From Cyanothece sp. BG0011 (lineage in GTDB: Bacteria; Cyanobacteriota; Cyanobacteriia; Cyanobacteriales; Microcystaceae), in assembly GCF_003013815.1 (NCBI RefSeq), contig NZ_PRLH01000093.1, forward strand, positions 1 to 64,000: DNA of 64,000 bases, in the 5' to 3' direction. Shown here in pieces: positions 1 through 10,139 of the stretch. Each line of letters opens with the position of its first letter. Positions within the stretch are counted from its first letter, which is position 1. A program made the translations under genes and the position numbers. The notes under the pieces are model-generated. The model saw only the letters and a program-made list of their open reading frames with translations. It had not been told where the DNA came from and did no database searches.

Positions 1-3000
1 AAGTGGGGGTTCCTGAAACTTGATCCCCATAAGCCAAAACATAGTAGGTTCCGGTTTGTTCGATGGGAATGACAATTTCGGGATCAGCGTTAAAAGGTTG
101 TACTGTCGTTAGGTCAAATTGTCCTCTGGTGGGCATTTCCCCATAACTGACATAAAGTTCGTTAAACGCTTGATCCGAACTACTATCTAACTGTAAACGA
201 ATCGCTTGCCCGGCATTGGCATCGAAACGGTAGTAAATGGCTTGTCCTTGCGCTAAGGTCCCTGTGTCTGGCGTATCTAGGGTTAAAACTTCTACGTCTA
301 AGGTCACTTGTTCCCCAGAAACCCCGACATTGTTACTCTCATCCACTTCCGGAACTTGGTTACGGATATCACTGCGAACAATCACATGATAATCCCCTAA
401 ATTGACCCCTGGGACAACACCGTTTAAGGTTTGACTATAACTGTCTCCACTGGCAATATTTCCAGAACGAGTGACTTGCCCCACTAAGGTGTCGTTAATA
501 TCCCATTGGGTATCCCTAGACAGATAAACCGAATCGGTCCAAGTGCCGAAAGCGGTGTCAGTTCCTTGGTTTTCGACGCTGTAACTAATACTAATCCCTT
601 GGCCTGGAATGGCACTGTTAGGAACCGTAACATCTGTGACGACTAAATCGGAGGGTGCCGGTAAAATAATCTCAGTCGAAAAGCCATCAAAATTGGTATT
701 ATTTGACTCTCCATCCCTTTCATAAACGGCATTACCGCTATCTGTGACCACAAAGGCATAATACCGTCCGGCTAACCCACGGGGTACGTTAAAGCTTTCG
801 GTGACGGTATAACTTTCACCCTCATTAATGACTCCTGTCTGGTTGCGGAAACCTAAATAAATATCACTGCTGCGATCAAATACCTGATCACGGGATAGAT
901 ACACCGCATCATACCAATTTGCTCCTGTGGCAGCCCCATTATTGGCCACGGTCCAGGTTAAGGTTAAAGGTTGTCCTGCAATACCTTGGGTGGGTGCATC
1001 TACGGATTGTACAGTCAAATCAGCCGTCGGTGTCGGGGTAATGGGCAGTTTTCCCTCGCTGGTACTACCACCACCACTACTACTATCACTGGCTTTAACG
1101 TTATTATTCTCAAAATTCCCCTCAATGACATTATTATCCCGATCTGTCCTCACTAAAACATGATAATTACCATCACGATCAACCGGCAGATTAAAGGTTG
1201 CTGTTGCGGTATAACTTTCTGAGACATTTAACGCCCCGGAACGGAACACAGAACCTAAAGAAATATCATCGTTACTGATGGTAGTATCTAAGGATAAATA
1301 GACATCATCGTACCAATAATTGCTATTGGTGCGGCCAAACCCAAGATTTTCTACGGTCCAACTAATATTAACCGGGGTTCCTGACTCTAGGGTTGTGGGT
1401 AAAGTGATGGCCGTAACTTGTAAATCAGGGGTATCACGAGCAATGGTTATGGGTAAAGCATTAGACCCATTATTCCCTTCATTGCTGCCTTCATAGACGT
1501 TATTGGTGGCATCTGTGACCACAAAGAACTGATAATCCCCGGCTAAACTGAAGGGTAGAGCAACGGTTTCTGTCCGACTATAGGTTTGATTGGGGGTTAA
1601 TAATCCAGTTCGGCTAAAGGTGGCGAGGGTAATATCGTCGGCATCCCCTAATACGCCATCCACAGAAGCAACAATGCGATCGCTCCAACTGGTGACAATG
1701 GTATCCCCAACTCCCTGATTTTGCACCGTCCACTGTACTTGAATGGATTTTCCAGCTTCTCCTGTGGTGGGAATAACCGCTTCTGTCACCACTAAATCGA
1801 CGGGTTGAGAAACAATTTCGACTTGATTGGCACTTTGAACTAAATTATTGTCATTATCTAACTCAAAAACCCGATCGCCGTCATCGGTTACCCCAAAAAC
1901 GTAATAGGTTCCGGTTAAGGTATTACTGAGGGCAAAATTGGCCGTACGTTCATAACTATCCCCTGGGTTAAGAATACCGTAACGGTTAACACTACCCAGT
2001 CGAATGTCTGTAATAGGATCAAAGTCCTCATCCGTTGAAAGATAAAAAGTATCGATCCAAGAACCATTAGGGGTTTCCGTTGCGCCATAGTTAGTGACAC
2101 GGTAATTAATAGTTAAATTGCTACCAGAACGGGCATTATTGGGAATAACTAAGGTTTCAAATTCTAAATCAGGGGGTGGGGTTAAAAGAATGCTAGTAGG
2201 GGTGGTATCAAGGTTACTGTTGTTATTGTCAAAGATATGTTCGTAAACTTGGTTATAAATATCGCTTTGAACAAAGAAGAAGAAGTCGCCATCAACCCCA
2301 ATGGGTAAATTAACTGTGGCAGAACCGGTATAACTATCCCCTGCATTGAGCGCACCACTATGATAAAAGGTGCCTAAAATGCGATCGCTTGCGTCTAAGG
2401 TTTCATCTTCGGACATAAACACCCGATCCCACCAGGCCGTCTCTAAAGTGCGTCCATTGCCTTCATTGGTCACAGTCCAACTTAAGTTCATGGGTTGCCC
2501 AGAAAATGCCCCTATGGGTGCATTAACATTAGTCACTTGTAAGTCTGGGGGTGGGGTTAAGTCCACATCCGTCGGACTGCCAGCACCCCAGTTATCCCCT
2601 TCGTTACCCACTTCTGTGACATAGTTATAAGCATCTGTCTGCACTAAGAAATAGTAATTACCATTGATTCCTTGGGGTAGGGTAACGCTTAAACTGTTGC
2701 TATAACTATCTCCTGTATTGAGATAACTAGGATTGGTGGTTCGTCCTAAATAGGTATCCGTATCATCAAAGGTTTGATCTAAGGATAAATAGACTGTGTC
2801 GTACCACACCGGTGCGTTGGTTCCCCCTGTACCCACGTTACTCACAGTCCATTCTACGATGGTGTCTTGACTGGAAAAGGCTGTCTCTGGTGCGGTGACA
2901 CTGCTAACTTGTAGGTTAGGAATGGGAGAAAGTTCTAGGGTGAGGGTGTCCTCATCTGTCGTGGTGTTATTGGACTCGTTTTGGGTTCCTTCGGGAAGAT

Positions 3001-6000
3001 TGCCATAATAATCCGTGGTGACAGCAACTTGATAATCCCCAGTGAGATCCAAGGGTAGGGTAAAAGATTGAGTTCTTTCAATGGATTCTCCTGACGCAAT
3101 ATTGCCGGTAAAGTTAAAATAGCCTAAATCTCTAACAAATGCCCCTGTACTAGCATTAACCAAATAAACGCGATCCCACCAAGTTCCCTCCGCCTCGGCT
3201 GGCCCTTGGTTGGTAACGGTCCAACTAACATCAATGGGTTGCCCTGATAAGGATTCAACAGGTGCATTAATATCACTTACGACTAAATCAGGGGCGTTAA
3301 GATTAATGGCCACCGCACGAGCATTATTATTATTATCCGTCTCTCCTTGGTTTCCTGAACCATCGGCCACAAAGATTAAATAGCGATCGCCAGTGGAAAA
3401 ATTGGGTAAGTTCAGATTACGGGTGACAGTGTACTCTTCTCCTGCACCGAGAGGGGTTTGCTCAGAAATCAATTCTTGAGTCACCAATGTATCAGCATTG
3501 GCATCAAAAACAGCATCGTTGGAGAGATAAATGCGATCGTACCAATCCGTTGCAGCCGAGGTGGTTCCTTGGTTTTGCACCGTCCAAGACACTTCAATAC
3601 TCTTACCCAAAGTTCCTATTGTGGGAACTGTCGCACTCGAAACGATTAAATCTGGTGCGGTTAAGGTGATAGGAACAACCGTTAAGTTATTATTTTCGTT
3701 GATTTCTCCTTGACGATTATTATGATCCGTTGCAAAGATTAAATATTGATCCCCGGTGGCGAAACTGGGTAAAACAACGTTTTTACTGATGGTATAGTTA
3801 GCCCCTACCTCTAAGGGAGTTTGGGTAGCAATGTATTCTGCAGTGACTTGAACATCACTACCGTCTAAGGTTTGGTTACTGGATAAATAAACTCGGTCAT
3901 ACCAGTCTCTGGTGGCTGTTCCGGTGCCTTGGTTGCTAACGGTCCAGGTTAATTCTACTGTGTCCCCTAAAACTGCCGTTTCTGGGGCATCAGTAGCGGT
4001 TATGGTTAAGTCTGAAGCAGAAATATTGATGGGAACTGCCCGCACATTGTTGGTTTCGTCTGTTTCCCCTTGGCGGTTGTTCAAAGATGAGGAATAAGTA
4101 TAAATGCTATCGGTGACAAACAATAAATAGCGATCGCCGGTTTCGGTGCTGGGTAAGCTAATATTGCGACTGCTTGTATAGGTAGCATTGGCATCTAAAG
4201 GGGTATTACTGCCTTGCCACAGAGCGGTCAAATACTGATCACTACTATCAAAGGTTTGATCACTAGAGATATACACCGAATCATACCAGTCTGCATTGGC
4301 AGCCACAGTTCCCTGGTTCGTCACATCCCAAGATACGGCAAAGGTTGCTCCGACGGTAACTGACTCTGGGGCAGAGGCATCACTGACAGTTAAGTCAGGG
4401 GCATCTATGCGGAAAGCAACGGCGCGATCGTTATTGGTTTCGTCGGTTTCTATTTGAGCGTTATTGCCATCGGTACGGAAAATTAAATAACCATCCCCGA
4501 TAAAGTTTGTCTGAGTGGGTAGGGTAATGTCTTGGGTTTGGGTATAACTTCCCCCTGGTTCGATGGGGGTTTGAGACGCTGCTGAAATACTGGTAATAAA
4601 GGTGTCAGAAAAATCATAGGTATCATCACTAGACCAATAAACATAATCAAACCAATCTCCCGGTGCTTCTTCTGTTGTTGATTGGTTTTCCACTGTCCAC
4701 GACAGGCTAACGGTTTCTCCTAATGCTCCTGACTCCGGTGCAGTTGCTGCGGAAACCATTAAATCCGGTGCACCGATGGTAATGGCAATGGCGAGATCGT
4801 TATTATTATCGTTGGTTTCTCCTTGAGCATTGTTACCATCTGCTCGGAAAATCAGATAATAGTCTCCTGGGTTAACATTGGGTAAGGTAAGACTGCGATC
4901 TATGGTATAGTTGCCCTCTGGTGCTAAGGGGGTTTGAGGGCTAATGGATTCAGACGTAATGAAAATATCACCAAAACCACCAATGGTGTCATCGGTTGAT
5001 AGATAAACATAATCGAACCAATCTGCAGGGGCGGCCACCTCTCCTTGATTAGTCACTGTCCAAGAAACATTAATCTCTTGATTACTTACTCCCCGACTGG
5101 GGGCAGTGGCATCACTAATGATTAAATCTGGCGCACTTAAACTAATAGGAAGGATAAACGTATTATCGGTTTCATCGGTTTCGCCCTGCTGATTATATTG
5201 ATCAGCAATAAAAATCAAATAGCGATCGCCTGTTGCCGTGGTCGGAATAACCAGGTCACGGGTTTCTGTATAACTTCCACCTGTTCCTAATGGACTTCTC
5301 GAACCTTGCCAAATTTCAGTTACATAGGTATCAGAAAAATCAACGCTTTGATCCGATGAAATCACCACTCGATCATACCAATCTGCATTGGCTGCAACGG
5401 TTCCGTTATTTTCTACTGTCCAGGAAACGGAAAGGGTTTCTCCTAAAATTGCTGTATCGGGAGCAGTTGCACCAGACAAAGTTAAGTTAGGGGCAGTAAT
5501 ATTAATAGCTTGGCTATAAACGTTATCGTTTTCATTAGTTTCTTGCTGATTGTTATAATTATCTGTTTTAAATAGTAAATAGCCACTACCGACAGCTTGT
5601 CCAGATAAATTAAATGTCCGATTAATGGTATAGGTTTCTGTTGGTTCTAAAGGTAAACCTTCAAAACTATTAACAAATTCTTCATAGAGATAAACATCAT
5701 CACTATCTCCAAAAATATCGTTTTCTGAAAAAACAACGCGGTCATACCAAAAGGTTCCTGTGGTGGCAGAACCGATATTGTCTACTGTCCAAGATAAGGT
5801 AACACTTTGTCCTGTTGTAGCAGTAGTTGGGGCGGTTACTTCCCTAACAACGAGGTTAGGAAAACTATTACTACTGGTTAATGTATAGTCTCCTGTTGCG
5901 CCACTACTAAAGCTGGTTACCCTGACAATATAGTTGGTATCAGCTTCCGCCGTAAAGGTTAATAAGGAGTTTAACCCTTCTCCTCCATCATCATCAGAAG

Positions 6001-9000
6001 TAATTAAGGCTTGAGTATCAGCATTAATTAATTGTAAATAAGTATCGAAAGGTGCCGTTAAACCGATGCTAACTGTCTCACCTGGGTTAACATCTGTTAA
6101 TGTATAATCATCGCTGTACCTTCCTGATCTTGTTGGATTAAGGGCATCATCAACACTTAAAGACCCTGTAATCGTTTCATCAATAGCAGAAATTGTTCCA
6201 ACAATTGGCGGAGGGGGAGGGGTTGTTACTTCAAAAGGAACCGCAAAGGTGTTGTTATTTTCATCGATTTCTATTTCATAATCATAACGATCTGTTGCAA
6301 AAATTAGATAACCATTTCCGTTTAATTCATTGTCATAATCAGGTAAATAAATACTCCTCGTAATGGTATAACTGTCTTCAGGATTGAGGGGTAAGTTATA
6401 GGGATTAAATTCTTCTCCTTCACCAAAATCATAATATTGTATTGGCTCATCGTATAGATATATATCTCCTTCATCTAAGACATCATCAGTAGAAAAATAG
6501 ACTTCATCATACCAAACATTACTAGCAGTGGCTACAGTTCCTTGGTTTTGCACTGTCCAACTGACATCAATATAACTGTTTAACTCACTTGATGCAGGTG
6601 TGCTAACCTCTGTAATAACTAAATCAGAGCCATTTCCTGCAGTACCGAGAAAAAGACTATAAACGTTATCGTTTTCGTTGCTTTCAGGTTGAATTCCATT
6701 CGGCTCAAAGAAGTCAAAATCAGTAATAAAAAGTAAATATTGATTATTGGTGACTCCAAAATCAGGTAAGGTAACCTCCACAGTTTGAGTGTAACTATCT
6801 CCTGGAATTAAGGGATCAAATTGATGATAATCCGTCAAAATACTTGTTAAAAAGATATCCTCAAAGGGGTCAAAGGTTGAATCATCTGATAAGTAAACCC
6901 CATCAGACCAGCTTTCCCACGTATCAAATCCTCCTATATTTTCTACTGTCCAAGATACAGAAATGTTTTCATTTGGCTCAGGATTAATCGAAGCAGTTGA
7001 AGCGTCGGTTACGGTTAAATTAGGTAAGCCAAATGTTTCCCAATCAAAGGAATAAGTATTATCATTTTCTGGTGCAACCCATTGTAAATAATAAATTCCA
7101 TCACTGGTTAATTGAGTTTCAAAATACTGACTATAAGGACTACTTTCTAAAGTCTCTGAGGTAATTAATGTTCCCTCAGCATCGTATAGATTTAAGGTAA
7201 CAGGATGGGTTAAATTACCAAGTTCATAACGAACTCTTAAAAAACTTTCTCCTGTGGTTGCTTCGATTTGATACCAGTCTTCATCAAGCAGCAATAAATT
7301 AGTCAAATAAATCCCTTCTTGTTCCCTAATATCGGCGGCTGTTTCTAAGGTATTATTATCTTCAAATTCATCAGGGACACTACTAAGGACTTGGGTTGAC
7401 CAACTTAGATCATAACTGTTACTAATTTGATTAGTATTGGGATCACTAGAAGGGGAATTAATCCTTAAATAATAATCTCCTGGATCTAAAATCGTAGTAA
7501 TTTCTTGTTGAAAATTACCCGTAATTGAACTAGGACGATAAAGTCCAGAAGCAATTAATGTCCCTGATGGGTTATATAATCCTAAATCAAGATAACGAGA
7601 ATTAGTGGGAAAATTAATAATAGTTGAGAAATATTCTTCTCCAGCATCAACGGTTACTTTATACCAGTCTTGATCCCCTGCATAGGAAATGCCTTGACCA
7701 TTAATACTACTTAATAAAACTCCCTCTGATGCTGTTAAATCATAAGCAGTTGCTAGGGTGTCATTGTCTTCATAATTATCATCGGTTATATCGATGGCAA
7801 ATCTAGCAAAACCACTTCCTGGGGAACGAATTCCCTCGGTCCGTAATGGATCGACATTGCCTTGATCATCAGCAACGGTTAAGGTATCCCCTTGGGTAAC
7901 ATATAAATAACCGTTTAAATAAACAGAAGCACTGCCTTTACCAATATTAAAAGGTGCGTCGGGCAAGTTTTGGCGATCGCTGACATAAACTATTCCTTCA
8001 GGAGTCTCACTAAGGATCACTCTGGCAAAATCAGCGTTATTAATTAATCCTCGTCCTTCATTAAACGGCCAAGTATCATTACTGGTTTCTCCCCGTAACA
8101 AATATAAGACGTTACCGGTTGCGGTAACGGAATTGCCCCATAAACTGGTGCCATTGTCGTTACTGGTCCACCCTAAATCATTGTTTAAAGAGTAAATTAA
8201 AGTCTGTTGAGAGGCCAGAGGGGTTTCTCCGTCGGGGATAGATGTCAAAAAACTTCCCTCTGGATAACCTGTCTCATTGTTAGTCCACATCACCAGTTGA
8301 TCGCCACTGAGATGATACAGTCGATCATTGGTGGCGTTATATTCCCAGTCTCCTCCTCTGGGAAAATGTTGACCCGTAAAATTCCAATTGGGGGTTAACT
8401 GGGTATGGGTTCCCCCACCGTCAATGTTATCGGTTCGGGCAAAGTTATACTGGCCCCCTCCGACATGATGAAGAATGACCGGTTCTCCGTCTACATCTAC
8501 CCCCACCAGGCCAGCATTACTATCAATTAAGGGACTATCGATGGTGGTTTTTTCCCATTCTTGTGTCCAGGTTCCGGTGGTTCCGGTGGTTAAATCATAG
8601 GAATAAAGGGCCGCAATTTGGGGGCCTGAGCGAAATTGATAATAATAAAGAGTATCGCCTGATACAAATAAGGGATTAACTAGATTGCCGGAGGAAAACG
8701 CATCTCCGTCTACTCCATCAAGATTTAAGGTTGGTAATGGATCCCAGGTATCGGTTTCGGGATTATAACGCCCAAAACGAACAGAACCGTTAGTAATACC
8801 TAAATTATCTAATCTTTCATTGGGATCATCTACTAAATCACCGTTCAAATCAATATAATCATCGTTTCCATCTCCACTAAAATCCGCTGCATAGAGGTAG
8901 GTTCCATCAGTAGCTAACCCTCCTCCTGCACTAATACCATAGGTAAAAGGAACATCAGCTAAGGTTTCCCAAGTATCTTCATTGTTTTCTACCTCAATGA

Positions 9001-9562
9001 CTTGTCCGTCGAGATTGATCCATCCGTGATCATTTTCGGTTTTTAACTGGGTTAAAGTCGTCTCTGATAAGGGTTCTCCCATCACTAATGCTGAGAATAT
9101 CTTCCCTTCGTCTCCTTGACTATCATTGTCTGCACCATTTAAGACAACATCCACATGATGGCCATATTCTTCTATGACCACGGCAGTTAAATTGGCGATC
9201 GCTTGTGAGTCTCCTCCGAGAACAGCGGCGTTAATATACTCTAAATACTCATAAGCTAAATAAATTGTCCCTGTTTCGGCACTATAAGCCCCATTTACCC
9301 CATTAAGCTCTGCTCGATAGCGAATTTCTACAGCAGGAAAGTTACTCAATTCTCCTGTAGACCAGGCCGACTGTAAGCTATCCAATGCTGTGGTTGTCTC
9401 AAAGGCCGTTGCCATTTTAGAGACAAATTCCGAGTCGTTGGCAAACCCTTGTAATTGGGTTTGCGTTAAGGAAAAGGCTTGGTTTAATACTGCCTCTAGG
9501 GAGGGTTCAATTAATAAAGAATGGGCTGTTAATAAGGAATCGATCCAAGAGGGTGCGCTCAT
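1..9562 (-). CDS. giant CARDB-repeat surface/secreted protein, partial (C-terminus beyond window)
   Basis: The frame is open from ATG at 9562 to the left edge, giving at least 3187 residues without a stop. No Sec signal peptide is visible at the N-terminus. Order: an N-terminal domain (about 1-165) containing EEYGHHVD (about 130-137) and a following GDEGKIFSALV; a Kelch/propeller-like stretch (about 190-590, with the phrase DTWDPLPTL); two pre-peptidase C-terminal (PPC)-like domains (about 595-720 and 730-840, beginning YEDND and FEDNN); 17 CARDB-like repeats (about 845-3093) interrupted by a third PPC-like domain (about 1114-1228); then a further PPC-like segment to the edge. CARDB and PPC domains are typical of extracellular bacterial proteins. 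I infer a secreted adhesin-like or matrix protein, perhaps exported by type I secretion; the C-terminal signal that would test this lies outside the window. The exact role is unknown. Confidence 0.85.
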   Translation of the reverse strand, partial: MSAPSWIDSLLTAHSLLIEPSLEAVLNQAFSLTQTQLQGFANDSEFVSKMATAFETTTALDSLQSAWSTGELSNFPAVEIRYRAELNGVNGAYSAETGTIYLAYEYLEYINAAVLGGDSQAIANLTAVVIEEYGHHVDVVLNGADNDSQGDEGKIFSALVMGEPLSETTLTQLKTENDHGWINLDGQVIEVENNEDTWETLADVPFTYGISAGGGLATDGTYLYAADFSGDGNDDYIDLNGDLVDDPNERLDNLGITNGSVRFGRYNPETDTWDPLPTLNLDGVDGDAFSSGNLVNPLFVSGDTLYYYQFRSGPQIAALYSYDLTTGTTGTWTQEWEKTTIDSPLIDSNAGLVGVDVDGEPVILHHVGGGQYNFARTDNIDGGGTHTQLTPNWNFTGQHFPRGGDWEYNATNDRLYHLSGDQLVMWTNNETGYPEGSFLTSIPDGETPLASQQTLIYSLNNDLGWTSNDNGTSLWGNSVTATGNVLYLLRGETSNDTWPFNEGRGLINNADFARVILSETPEGIVYVSDRQNLPDAPFNIGKGSASVYLNGYLYVTQGDTLTVADDQGNVDPLRTEGIRSPGSGFARFAIDITDDNYEDNDTLATAYDLTASEGVLLSSINGQGISYAGDQDWYKVTVDAGEEYFSTIINFPTNSRYLDLGLYNPSGTLIASGLYRPSSITGNFQQEITTILDPGDYYLRINSPSSDPNTNQISNSYDLSWSTQVLSSVPDEFEDNNTLETAADIREQEGIYLTNLLLLDEDWYQIEATTGESFLRVRYELGNLTHPVTLNLYDAEGTLITSETLESSPYSQYFETQLTSDGIYYLQWVAPENDNTYSFDWETFGLPNLTVTDASTASINPEPNENISVSWTVENIGGFDTWESWSDGVYLSDDSTFDPFEDIFLTSILTDYHQFDPLIPGDSYTQTVEVTLPDFGVTNNQYLLFITDFDFFEPNGIQPESNENDNVYSLFLGTAGNGSDLVITEVSTPASSELNSYIDVSWTVQNQGTVATASNVWYDEVYFSTDDVLDEGDIYLYDEPIQYYDFGEGEEFNPYNLPLNPEDSYTITRSIYLPDYDNELNGNGYLIFATDRYDYEIEIDENNNTFAVPFEVTTPPPPPIVGTISAIDETITGSLSVDDALNPTRSGRYSDDYTLTDVNPGETVSIGLTAPFDTYLQLINADTQALITSDDDGGEGLNSLLTFTAEADTNYIVRVTSFSSGATGDYTLTSSNSFPNLVVREVTAPTTATTGQSVTLSWTVDNIGSATTGTFWYDRVVFSENDIFGDSDDVYLYEEFVNSFEGLPLEPTETYTINRTFNLSGQAVGSGYLLFKTDNYNNQQETNENDNVYSQAINITAPNLTLSGATAPDTAILGETLSVSWTVENNGTVAANADWYDRVVISSDQSVDFSDTYVTEIWQGSRSPLGTGGSYTETRDLVIPTTATGDRYLIFIADQYNQQGETDETDNTFILPISLSAPDLIISDATAPSRGVSNQEINVSWTVTNQGEVAAPADWFDYVYLSTDDTIGGFGDIFITSESISPQTPLAPEGNYTIDRSLTLPNVNPGDYYLIFRADGNNAQGETNDNNNDLAIAITIGAPDLMVSAATAPESGALGETVSLSWTVENQSTTEEAPGDWFDYVYWSSDDTYDFSDTFITSISAASQTPIEPGGSYTQTQDITLPTQTNFIGDGYLIFRTDGNNAQIETDETNNDRAVAFRIDAPDLTVSDASAPESVTVGATFAVSWDVTNQGTVAANADWYDSVYISSDQTFDSSDQYLTALWQGSNTPLDANATYTSSRNISLPSTETGDRYLLFVTDSIYTYSSSLNNRQGETDETNNVRAVPINISASDLTITATDAPETAVLGDTVELTWTVSNQGTGTATRDWYDRVYLSSNQTLDGSDVQVTAEYIATQTPLEVGANYTISKNVVLPSFATGDQYLIFATDHNNRQGEINENNNLTVVPITLTAPDLIVSSATVPTIGTLGKSIEVSWTVQNQGTTSAATDWYDRIYLSNDAVFDANADTLVTQELISEQTPLGAGEEYTVTRNLNLPNFSTGDRYLIFVADGSGNQGETDNNNNARAVAINLNAPDLVVSDINAPVESLSGQPIDVSWTVTNQGPAEAEGTWWDRVYLVNASTGAFVRDLGYFNFTGNIASGESIERTQSFTLPLDLTGDYQVAVTTDYYGNLPEGTQNESNNTTTDEDTLTLELSPIPNLQVSSVTAPETAFSSQDTIVEWTVSNVGTGGTNAPVWYDTVYLSLDQTFDDTDTYLGRTTNPSYLNTGDSYSNSLSVTLPQGINGNYYFLVQTDAYNYVTEVGNEGDNWGAGSPTDVDLTPPPDLQVTNVNAPIGAFSGQPMNLSWTVTNEGNGRTLETAWWDRVFMSEDETLDASDRILGTFYHSGALNAGDSYTGSATVNLPIGVDGDFFFFVQSDIYNQVYEHIFDNNNSNLDTTPTSILLTPPPDLEFETLVIPNNARSGSNLTINYRVTNYGATETPNGSWIDTFYLSTDEDFDPITDIRLGSVNRYGILNPGDSYERTANFALSNTLTGTYYVFGVTDDGDRVFELDNDNNLVQSANQVEIVSQPVDLVVTEAVIPTTGEAGKSIQVQWTVQNQGVGDTIVTSWSDRIVASVDGVLGDADDITLATFSRTGLLTPNQTYSRTETVALPFSLAGDYQFFVVTDATNNVYEGSNEGNNGSNALPITIARDTPDLQVTAITLPTTLESGTPVNISWTVENLGFGRTNSNYWYDDVYLSLDTTISNDDISLGSVFRSGALNVSESYTATATFNLPVDRDGNYHVLVRTDRDNNVIEGNFENNNVKASDSSSGGGSTSEGKLPITPTPTADLTVQSVDAPTQGIAGQPLTLTWTVANNGAATGANWYDAVYLSRDQVFDRSSDIYLGFRNQTGVINEGESYTVTESFNVPRGLAGRYYAFVVTDSGNAVYERDGESNNTNFDGFSTEIILPAPSDLVVTDVTVPNSAIPGQGISISYSVENQGTDTAFGTWTDSVYLSRDTQWDINDTLVGQVTRSGNIASGDSYSQTLNGVVPGVNLGDYHVIVRSDIRNQVPEVDESNNVGVSGEQVTLDVEVLTLDTPDTGTLAQGQAIYYRFDANAGQAIRLQLDSSSDQAFNELYVSYGEMPTRGQFDLTTVQPFNADPEIVIPIEQTGTYYVLAYGDQVSGTPT
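284..7028 (-). repeat. array of 17 CARDB-like protein repeats encoded in tandem
   Basis: Each unit is about 360-400 bp and starts with a P-(D/N)-L-x-(V/I) strand, continues with SWTVxNxG, then W(Y/W)D, (Y/F)LSxD, SYT, a GxYxxx(V/T)D strand, and ends ExNNN. Unit starts lie near 7028, 6632, 5858, 5497, 5136, 4774, 4404, 4020, 3659, 3293, 2927, 2553, 2177, 1803, 1430, 1026 and 656. Units 3 to 9 (5858-3300) look most alike, keeping phrases such as ADWYDRVY and TGDRYLIF. Units 11 to 17 form a second subtype with (Y/W)WYDxVYLS and LNxGDSYT. The gap between units 2 and 3 holds a PPC-like domain. The units are diverged at DNA level, so this is a protein repeat array, not a recent DNA satellite. Confidence 0.85.
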
Positions 9563-10139
9563 TTCTAGTCTAAATTTAATCTTAAGTTAATGATAGTTTC
9601 AACGGATAAACTCAAAAATCTTCGTGAATTCTAGTTAGTTTTTTCAAATTTATCAACCCCAATCACCAAAGCAACAAAAATCCTTTATTTTTTGTAACTT
9701 TTCTTTATATACCTACTTTAAATAGTTAGCTTAAGCCTATTTATTTCAAGGTTTCAGGGTTAATTATTTTTTCTCAGCCGAAAGCAATCAACTTTTGTGT
9801 TGATAAAAAATATATGAATTTAATCTCATATCAAAACCGAAGAAACAAGAGGATTGATATAAGGAAAAAATAAGGTTAGGGAGATTTAATTTTGAATATC
9901 TTTTGATATCACAGCCTATATTAAAGCATAAATAAATACTCGATGGTGTTATCGTTATGTATAACTTCGTGTTATTTTTTAGGAAATACTGACATTTTGC
10001 ACGCTGTACAAAAAAACTTAAATGAGGGTTCAGTGGTGAATCTCCAACTATAGTCTGTGATTTCGTTGGGGTGTGTTCAAAACAACAGGTAGATTAGTTA
10101 ATTAGCAGATTGATAGGTAGTTTAACAACAATATCGCTT
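9563..10139. other. 577-bp divergent intergenic region, no gene seen
   Basis: AT-rich spacer between the giant minus-strand gene and pheA on the plus strand. It should hold both promoters. A 6-bp inverted repeat (ATATGA at 9812-9817, TCATAT at 9826-9831) could be an operator, but it is short enough to arise by chance in this composition. No open frame with a ribosome binding site was seen. Confidence 0.5.

Noticed and set aside
927-2624. Several plus-strand frames over the CARDB array
   Set aside because: They are shadows of the giant minus-strand gene; their lengths reflect its repeat periodicity and codon use.
9961-9975. ATAACTTCGTGTTAT, resembling one arm of loxP
   Set aside because: Only one arm-like 10-base match; there is no second inverted arm or spacer, and phage P1 sites are not expected in a cyanobacterium. 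Taken as chance.
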